From Echinometra lucunter (lineage: Eukaryota > Echinodermata > Echinoidea > Camarodonta > Echinometridae), in the NCBI GenBank assembly GCA_029962745.1, contig CM057166.1, forward strand, positions 1,412,402 through 1,476,401: a stretch of 64,000 nt of DNA, written 5' to 3'. Position 1 is the stretch's first letter. Every line of letters begins with the position of its first letter. A program made the position numbers and the translations under genes. The notes below the pieces were generated by a model. It saw only the letters and a list, made by a program, of their open reading frames with translations. It did no database searches and was not told the origin of the DNA. Below, piece after piece: positions 57,035-64,000 of this stretch.

Positions 57035-57040
57035 GAAAAG
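56881..57040 (+). mobile_element. LINE-like 3' UTR end with (ACTGAA)n tail
   Basis: It ends AAATAAACTGAAACTGAAAC with a short tandem tail, the usual form of a non-LTR retroelement 3' end. The upstream 100 bases resemble a UTR, not coding sequence. Confidence 0.45.
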
Positions 57041-57051
57041 ATGTGATTAAA

Positions 57052-57140
57052 TGGGATGATAGCTGGTTTCGAACCCATCAGGACCTAAAATGTACAGGAG
57101 ACCGAAAGATGCTCTACCACTATGACATCCACGTAATTGA
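57052..57140 (-). pseudogene. tRNA-like sequence (SINE head or tRNA pseudogene)
   Basis: On the - strand CATAGTGGTAGAGCATC (A-box-like) is followed about 30 bases later by GGGTTCGAAACC (B box). The acceptor and T stems do not pair well, so it is not an intact tRNA gene. It follows a LINE-like tail. Confidence 0.4.
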
Positions 57141-57634
57141 AGCCTCTGCACCTTTATTTCCAACCTTGTGTTTTTTTTTTAAATTATTATTATTATTTCT
57201 CACTAAATTTCCCCCCTATTTTCTTCTTCTCATATAGCACTGACGTATACCAGTATACTGATCTGAATTAATGTTCATTGAAATTTTTATGATTGTTCAT
57301 ATTCAGCGGGATATTCAGGGATGGACTTGCCGTGGAACGTGGGTATTTTTCCCTCAAGCTGTCGCAAGTGAATTTAGGCTTGATGGCAGATCGATTTATG
57401 CTTTCAGTACCGGTTGATGTAGTCTGAAGGGACCCGACGCATCCAAACGGCAAACCAAATATCAGGCCCCCCCCCCCCTCCCGGTTATGTCAGTGGATAC
57501 CCCTCGCCATTTGATTTATAAATGAAGATTATGTAAGCTTGAATTTAACCATCGTAATTTAGCCTACAGTCAACCACGAAGTACGTGGAAGGTGCAAGGA
57601 GGGGGTTGGGAGAGCGGGGCAATTCCCCCCCCCC

Positions 57635-57902
57635 TACACTCTTAGAACAAATGATGCTGATTAGAACCTTTTCATCCTTTAAAAAAAAAAAAAAAAATTA
57701 TTTGTCCGATATTTGGAACCTTTAAAGGTTCTTCAAAGAACCATTATATAGGTTATAAAGGTTCTCTAAGGAGTTGGTTGTACAAGGAACCTTTTGGGGC
57801 TCTTAAATATAATCATAGAACCCTTTATAGAACCCCTATTTTCTGGAGGTTCTAAATACGGGACAAAAATGGTTCTAACGGGCACATTTCTCTAAGAGTC
57901 TA
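57635..57902. mobile_element. Small element with TACACTCTTAGA ends
   Basis: Ends TACACTCTTAGA and TCTAAGAGTCTA. The interior has many inverted GGTTCTT/AAGAACC and GGAACCTTT/AAAGGTTC words that would fold extensively. It is related in style to 58876-59752 (TACACTCTAAAAA ends). Confidence 0.65.
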
Positions 57903-58187
57903 GACCGACATCTGGCCACAGAAAATTTGCAGTTGAATTTTCAAGAGAGAAATCATTCAAATCACTGGTTGCGATTTTTTTCTAACGCACGGAACAATAT
58001 AGGCCTATATCAACCTCTTTTTTTTTTAATTGCTTCCTTGCCATAGATATTCATACGATAAGTTGAGATATCATGATCCACCCTCGTGGGGCTGGAGTCT
58101 GGATTTACCACAGCAGTTAAGGCCAAAATTAATCCTTGTATCTCGTCCCCAGGCTCCTCTTCGGTAACTCCGCTTCGCGTCGATTTT

Positions 58188-58291
58188 TCTCTTCTTCTTC
58201 TTCTTCTTCTTCTTCTTCTTCTTCTTCTTCTTCTTCTTCTTCTTCTTCTTCTTCTTCTTCTTCTTCTTCTTCTTCTTCTTCTTCTTCTTCA
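58188..58291. repeat. (CTT)n microsatellite
   Basis: About 100 bases of pure TTC/CTT. Poly-Ser, poly-Leu, poly-Lys and poly-Glu frames are artefacts. Confidence 0.97.
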
Positions 58292-58718
58292 TTTACCACC
58301 CCCTGTTTTGTGATGAAATTAAATGATATTAATCTGAGTACATTTTCATAAAGATGTGACAAAGATGTCATTTATAATTCATTTCCACATTCATCCATTC
58401 ATTTCATTCAGTTCTGAACAGAAATACAAGTACATAGTATACAGTTTGATATGATCACAGACACTTATTTCCAACAGAACTGGGACTCCAAGATAAGCAG
58501 AAGCTTGATGCCTTGGGAGCCCTTACAGATAAATACAATCTTCCTATAAAGGGGAGTTTAGTTTGGTGTTAGCCTCTCAAAGGCATATGAAATTGAAAAA
58601 CGGAGAATTTTTTGTGAAAGTTGATCGAATAGCATTTTAATGTAGACACCAGGTGAAAATATCAATATCAAATAACGTGGAGCCCTCTCTTCCTCAGTTT
58701 GAAGATACATGTATCTGC

Positions 58719-60594
58719 CAGTGGCGTATCTATCTAGGGATTATCGCGCCAGGGGAAAACAATAAAGTTGCCCCCCCCCCAAGTGCCCAAACCCGTCTAC
58801 TTAACTGAACAATCGGGGAGCGAAGCGACCACGCGGCCATCCCCCCCCCCCTTTTTTTTTCTTCCATTTTAACCGTACACTCTAAAAAAGGATTGGTCAA
58901 AAAAACTACCAATCCAGTTGGTCAACACCATATTGGTTATTTTATGCAATATGTTGGTCAAGCTGTACCAATTTCATTGGTTAACCATTAACCATTTGAA
59001 ATGGTCAAGAAATATTGGTTATGATAACCAATGTATTGGTCATGCAAGCCAATTAATATTCATATACGACCATTATGAATATTCGTGATCGAACATAAAA
59101 CAACCAAAATTTGCAAAAATTTATAAATATCATATATAAATGCAATGCAAAATGTATTTGCATTAATAATGTTCTATTTATAATTCGAACATGTATTCAT
59201 GAGGAGGTATTTTAGAATCTAAATTAGAAAATTGTAATCTATAAGTACCGTTTTTAACAAGTACTCCAATATAGTCCCTATATAATGAAGTGGATACCAC
59301 TGTCCAGTAAGTAGGTATAGGATGTAGGATTATAAGAATAGGTTAGTGTAGGATTAGGATAGGCTAGGACTATTAGAGGTTGATGTGTGACTGTGATAGA
59401 AAAATTCCTGGGATATCTTTTTTTACGACTGTAAAACATGCTACAGTGTATCATAAGCGATGCATTTTGGTTACTCAGATAGTGCTAAACAAAATCCATG
59501 ATGACCAAACACAATTGGTTATAAATTGACCAAGAAAAATTGGTTTAGAAAATGAACACAACCATTGTATTGGTTGGAATAGCCATCTGGAGATTGGTTA
59601 TACCTATGACCAATATTATTGGTTGAAAAAGACAACCCATCTTGGATTGGTTATTCTAACCAATATGTCGGTCGGACACATATTCACCAACAGCTTTGTT
59701 TGGAATTGACCCATATTTTTGGTCATTATGACCCATCCTTTTTTAGAGTGTACCAAACACAATTTCTTGCGTATACCCAGGAAATTTTGCAACTGACCAC
59801 TGCGATTGAGCGGTTGAGAAGTTCGAAGTTTTTATATTGATAAAATGGTTTACATTCACTCCATTCTAAAGTTATAGAACGAAAAACCTTAAGAAATAGG
59901 CCTAATTGAGGTATTCGGCAAGTCGACTGAAAGATGAGATACTTTATAATATTGAATCTCTAAAATGCTGTTTTATGCACTTTATCCTTCTTTGGGGGCA
60001 CAATACTGAGAGGGAGATGAAACTTCCATTATAGCGAGCAAAGCAAATTAACGACAATTACATCTTTACACATGTATTTCAAACTTTGAACCCTTCAAAA
60101 ACCTATTTAAGAACTATACGGGGGAGCGAAATTACGAGATCCTGAAAGAAACTTATCATGCAAGGGAGCAGAGCGACCGAGCTTTAGAAATTTTTCGCAT
60201 TCTTAACCCTAAAAAAACCCCGTATTTCTAGTGCTTTTACTCTGCCGATGGGGGGGGGGGGGTAACTGAAAGTTGAGATTTCTTTCAAATATTCAACTCT
60301 GCAAATGCTGTTTATATGCAACAACAAATACATCTTTATTTTCAAATTTGGAACCCTTGAATAAAAGAACTACTGGGGCGCGAAATTACGGGATCCTGAA
60401 AGAAAATAATTATGCGAGGGAGCAAAGCGACCGAGCTTAAGAATTTTTTTTCATTTTAAAACGTCAAAAACTGTATTATGTTTTGTTCTCATTCTCGCCT
60501 TTTTTCTATATCTTTAGCGGGTTTTTTTTGCGCCCCTCAAAGTGCCGCCCGAGGCACTTCCCCCCTGCAACCCCCCCCCCCCGATACGCCACTG
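58719..60594. mobile_element. hAT-like element with nested foldback element
   Basis: Ends CAGTGGCGTATCTA and GATACGCCACTG. Poly-C runs lie just inside both ends. The flanks share only ATCTG (left GTATCTGC, right ATCTGGAC), an imperfect target duplication. The interior has GGGAGCGAAGCGACC, GGGAGCAGAGCGACCGAGC and GGGAGCAAAGCGACCGAGC, the same kind of motif as in 49997-50566. 58876-59752 is a separate insertion. No transposase frame survives. Confidence 0.75.
58876..59752. mobile_element. Foldback element with TACACTCTAAAAAAGGAT ends
   Basis: Perfect 18-base inverted ends: TACACTCTAAAAAAGGAT and ATCCTTTTTTAGAGTGTA. Inside both ends are clusters of ATTGGTCA, ATTGGTTA and ACCAAT words (more than fifteen). 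It is nested in the hAT-like element. Confidence 0.85.
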
Positions 60595-60779
60595 ATCTGG
60601 ACAAAAAAAAAAAAGGGAATCAACTTTACTTGGCCTAACCGTTAATTGTCTTTGATAATCGTCCCTCTACATCTTCAATCAACTTCCAATAACGTACTAA
60701 ATGCATGTGTCTGCATCACTGCGTATAGTAAAAATCTTAAGAAGACGTCACACCTAGTGCCTGTGAGGTAACAAGCTTG
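60595..60779. other. Short non-coding stretch
   Basis: Nothing supported. Confidence 0.4.
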
Positions 60780-61015
60780 CGTGCATCGAGAAAATATGAT
60801 ATGATACGATACGTCACATCGTTCGCGGCAATCAAAAATGCACGTGACCGCTCGAAACCTACTCAATTAGTTACTAATAACCATGGCAACGGGGAAGACT
60901 CGCTTTATGTATTAATACGCATGTCAGTGAGGATTCAGTGTAGGCTGCATGCACGCTTTGGATATAGAATTCGTTTATTTGAAAATGAACAATCTCCATC
61001 AATTTCAAGGTAAAA
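60780..61015 (+). promoter_or_regulatory. Possible promoter / first-exon region
   Basis: Within 100 bases are TACGTCACATCG (CRE-like half), GCACGTGACC (E-box) and ATAACCATGGCAAC (close to the RFX X-box). Downstream, ATG at 60921 opens a frame MSVRIQCRLHARFGYRI to TTTCAAG followed by GTAAAA, a possible donor near 61011. The combination suggests a promoter with a short first exon, but no further exon is seen before the hAT MITE at 61328. Treat it as a hypothesis. Confidence 0.25.
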
Positions 61016-61327
61016 CGACAATTTTGAATTTGTTTGCGCAATTTCGTAAATGACGTGGTAAAATTAAGTTCCCCAATTCCTTGCTGAACACAAGATTAGT
61101 GAAGTAAAGTCAAGGTACACGTATATGAATGGCTGTGTCGATCGTCATTGGATAAAACTTTACAGGAAGTTTAGTAACTCGCTAGTTCTAAAGGTGTGTA
61201 CCAAATGATGGGAGGGTCGTTATTACGTCTATATTATGGGATATCTACCTTTTTTGCGCATTTTTTAAATTTTTTTAGATTCAGAACTAATTAACGTGCA
61301 ACACCCTCACCAAAACAGTAAAAAGAT

Positions 61328-62067
61328 CAGTGGCGGCACCAGGATTGTTAAAGTGGGGGGGGGGGGGCAAATGGAGGGCAAAAGAAAATGTTGGGGGGGC
61401 AGGGGCAGTCAAATTTTTTTTTGCGTGTATGGAGAAATTGAGCGTGAAGCGCAAGGTTTTTTTTTCCTCTTACACACATTTTAACATCAATTTTGTGAGC
61501 GAGCAAAGCGAGCAAACAAAAAATAACCGCTTTTTTGGTTTTGATCGCATTTTCGAATAAATATCCTGACATATGACGAGCGAGCGAAGCGAGCGAGCCA
61601 AAAATGGCTACTTTTCTTGTTTTGAATCACATTTTACAAGAGAACTTTACAGATATGACGAGCGAGCGAGCCAAAAATAACCACTTTTTTGGTTTTTGAT
61701 CGCATCTTCTAATAAATATTCTGAAATATGACGAGCGAGCGAAGCGAGCGAGCCAAAAATGGCTACTTTTCTTCTTGTTAATCGCATTTTAGAAAAGAAC
61801 TTTAAAGATATGACGAGCGAGCGAAGCGAGCAAGCCAAAAATAACCATTTTTTGGTTTTCAATAGAAGTTTTGAAGAGCAGAAAATGGTATTTTAGAGCA
61901 CTTCACAGCTTGAATATGATGCTTATGACAACATCTACTTATTTACAAATGACTGTATAATTTTTCTTTTCAGTCCTCAAAATTTCTGGGGGGGCAACTG
62001 GGGGGGCAAAGCTTCTGAGTGGGGGGGCAAATGCCCCCCCCCATGCCCCCCCTTGGTGCCGCCACTG
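61328..62067. mobile_element. hAT-type MITE with GAGCGAAGCGAGC repeats, copy 2
   Basis: Ends CAGTGGCGGCACCAGG and CCTTGGTGCCGCCACTG. AAAAAGAT is duplicated exactly at 61320-61327 and 62068-62075. It carries more internal GCGAGCGAAGCGAGCGAGC blocks than copy 1 (about five versus three), alternating CCAAAAATGGCTACTT and CCAAAAATAACCACTT, so the internal array varies in copy number. Confidence 0.92.
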
Positions 62068-62075
62068 AAAAAGAT

Positions 62076-62719
62076 AAAAGGGGAGAGGGAAGCGAGCGGG
62101 GATAGGAAATTCTGATTCCCTTTATTTTGTTCTGTGGTTGTGTTGTGGTTGTGTTTCTTTTTTTTTTTTCAAGTTCTATCACGATATTATGATAGCCAGA
62201 ATACATGTCCAAATAATTTTAGAATAGACCTGCTGAAAATTGCATTGTTTGCGCCTTATTTTTAGATAGTGCAATTATTTACCCCCCCCCCCCTATGTCA
62301 ACAAAATATTGTACCCAATATATTATTCGTCAGGGGCGTATCCATTATCGATACAACGAGAGACCTCTTCCAAAGAAACACAGCATGCGTCCTGTGGTTT
62401 TGCTATTTTTTCTGGATATACGCCGGAAGCATTGCTGGCTGGATACTCCATGCATTAGTACGTACAATTATATCACTTTGTAAACAAAAGTCCCCAAGGC
62501 AGGCTAATGAAAATAAATTAATTCTTGTATTTAAATGATCTGAATGACGTCAAAAAATACACAACGTCATATTTTACATCATAGTTGTTTTTCTATAATT
62601 TTTCTCCCTGTTTTTGACAACAATATTCAAGGTGAAGCATACAGGTAAATACCGATCGATGTGTCTGATTGCCCGTATCAGGCTAGAAGACAACATGAGA
62701 GCAAAAATAGACCAGCCTC

Positions 62720-62720
<1 letters not shown>
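62076..62720. other. Non-coding stretch, no gene supported
   Basis: A poly-C run lies near 62282. The overlapping open frames at 62269-62538 have no recognisable motif. Confidence 0.4.
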
Positions 62721-62722
<2 letters not shown>

Positions 62723-62772
<50 letters not shown>

Positions 62773-63220
62773 GCATTCTATATAGGGAAGAGAGAGAAGA
62801 TGGGGGGGGGGGCAAGGGAGAGAGAGAGGAGAAATGAGAGGGGTATACTGCCCTACTTTGGCAAAAGGAAGCAAGTGACAAAAGTGACATTTCCTGTAAA
62901 AGAGCAAAATGTATCTGTCATTATTATACAGTGACGTCTCGATGCAATACCATGATATCTTGCCTAACATATTTTAGCAGGATGAGTGTTCATGCATAAA
63001 ATTTGGCCCAGAAGAAGAACAAACTAAGTAAAATATGAAACTATTAATAACTCACATTTGGTTGATATGTCACTTGTTTTCTTTTGCCAAAGAAGGGCGT
63101 ATATAGACATGGTAGAGAAGATGAGAGAAAGAGAGAGAGAGAGAGAGAGAACAGAGGGTGAAGAATTAAAAAGAGATCTCTTAAGAGGGGTATATAAAGA
63201 GGGAGAGAGGGAACAGATGC

Positions 63221-63266
<46 letters not shown>

Positions 63267-63366
63267 TGGGAAGAGAAAGAGAGGAAGGGGAGGGAGAGAG
63301 AGAGTTGGGGAGAGGAGAGGGATAGAGAGAGAGAAGGGAAGATGTTTACAGAGGCAGGTTTAGACA

Positions 63367-63408
<42 letters not shown>

Positions 63409-63470
63409 GGAGGGGAGAATAAGAGAGAGAAAGGAGAGAGGGAGGGGAGAATAAGAGAGAGAAACAAAGA
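62723..63470. repeat. GA-rich microsatellite cluster
   Basis: (GA)n blocks at about 62724-62762, 63123-63150, 63223-63263 and 63370-63400, with G-rich purine tracts between. TTTGGCAAAAGGAAGCAAGTGACAA near 62860 is an inverted match to sequence near 63066-63094, so the region also contains an inverted repeat. Open frames on either strand are artefacts. Confidence 0.9.
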
Positions 63471-64000
63471 CGAAGTATAAGAGAGGGGGAGTCGATTAGA
63501 AAAATACAAAGAATACTTATTGTAAAAATGACCGTAATATCTCGCAGGCAGCATTATGTAGACACAAAATAAATGTATGCTCTACTTCAAAGCAATGTTT
63601 CAGCAAGTCTCAGCAAGATAGATAAACATGTATATCATAATATTTCTGATTTTCATTTTTAAAAATGTATATTATCACAGGTACACTGAAGGTGGATAGA
63701 ATTATGGTTGAGCAATGCATGAAGAATTATAGGAAAATGAAAAGAAATAAAATGTAACAAAGATGAGAAATCAAATGAAAAGAATCAAACAGAAGGTGGA
63801 AAAAAAAAAAGAATAAGAGGAAAGAAACAAATTCAACTCTATTATTTTCTAAGCGAATAACCCCTTTGTGTGTGAATGCCCCTAATAAGTACGCAGTTTT
63901 AATACTCCAACAGCGATACATAAAGTCACTCGAGGAATTTCTGTATGTTGGGTTTCTTTGTACGGTTTTTAGGTATTTCTTTCATGTTTGTGGAACGCAA
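63471..64000. other. Non-coding stretch, no gene seen
   Basis: AT-rich and purine-rich. No exon or element is recognised. Confidence 0.4.

Noticed and set aside
57052..57140. Functional tRNA gene
   Set aside because: A and B box-like words are present, but the acceptor and T stems do not pair.
62614..63554. Arg-Glu and Ser-Leu repeat proteins on both strands
   Set aside because: They are translations of GA/CT microsatellites.

Overview
This is eukaryotic, AT-rich, intron-rich animal DNA. There are no operons, no dense ORFs, and two 500-N assembly gaps (17690-18189 and 51001-51500). Frequent ACATGTA motifs, long poly-C/poly-G runs, a pearl/Helentron-like element with ACGG microsatellite, tRNA-type SINE tails, Kolobok/T2-like and piggyBac-like MITEs and hAT MITEs suggest a marine invertebrate deuterostome. 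I think an echinoderm such as a sea urchin is most likely, but the sequence alone does not prove it.

The one clearly supported gene is on the + strand from 21426 to 39550. Nine exons with consistent phases and GT/AG boundaries encode the C-terminal 390 residues of a charged coiled-coil protein. It carries repeated ubiquitin-interacting (MIU-like) helices of the form DE-x-x-A-R-x-x-Q-x-E-E, a His-rich tract and a basic C-terminus. I call it CCDC50-like. Its 5' exons are not found in the window. Three introns cut the MIU motif at the same place (after Asp-Glu, phase 0), which suggests exon duplication. Near the 3' end two exons have left partial tandem copies in the introns: one relic at 37653-37706 and a 205-bp array at 38587-39343. 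Copies 2 and 3 of that array would be in-frame phase-1 exons.

On the - strand, 55594-55507 looks like a short first coding exon with a TATA-like box upstream. A second weak - strand exon candidate lies against the gap at 51500-51588. A weak promoter/first-exon candidate on + lies at 60780-61013.

The rest is mainly mobile-element debris. 1-21 kb holds a pearl-like element, a MITE with 6-bp target duplications, three TTAA-flanked MITEs, a 23-bp minisatellite and a LINE 3' end abutting the first visible exon. 22-53 kb holds eight copies of one ~0.4-kb TTAA/CCCATTCGTGACAG MITE, an older diverged copy downstream of the gene, and two large palindromic MITEs. 41.9-50.6 kb holds SINE pieces, long ATT and GAT microsatellites, a foldback MITE nested in a SINE and a hAT MITE. 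56-62 kb holds more hAT-type elements, one with a nested foldback element. 62.7-63.5 kb is GA-rich.
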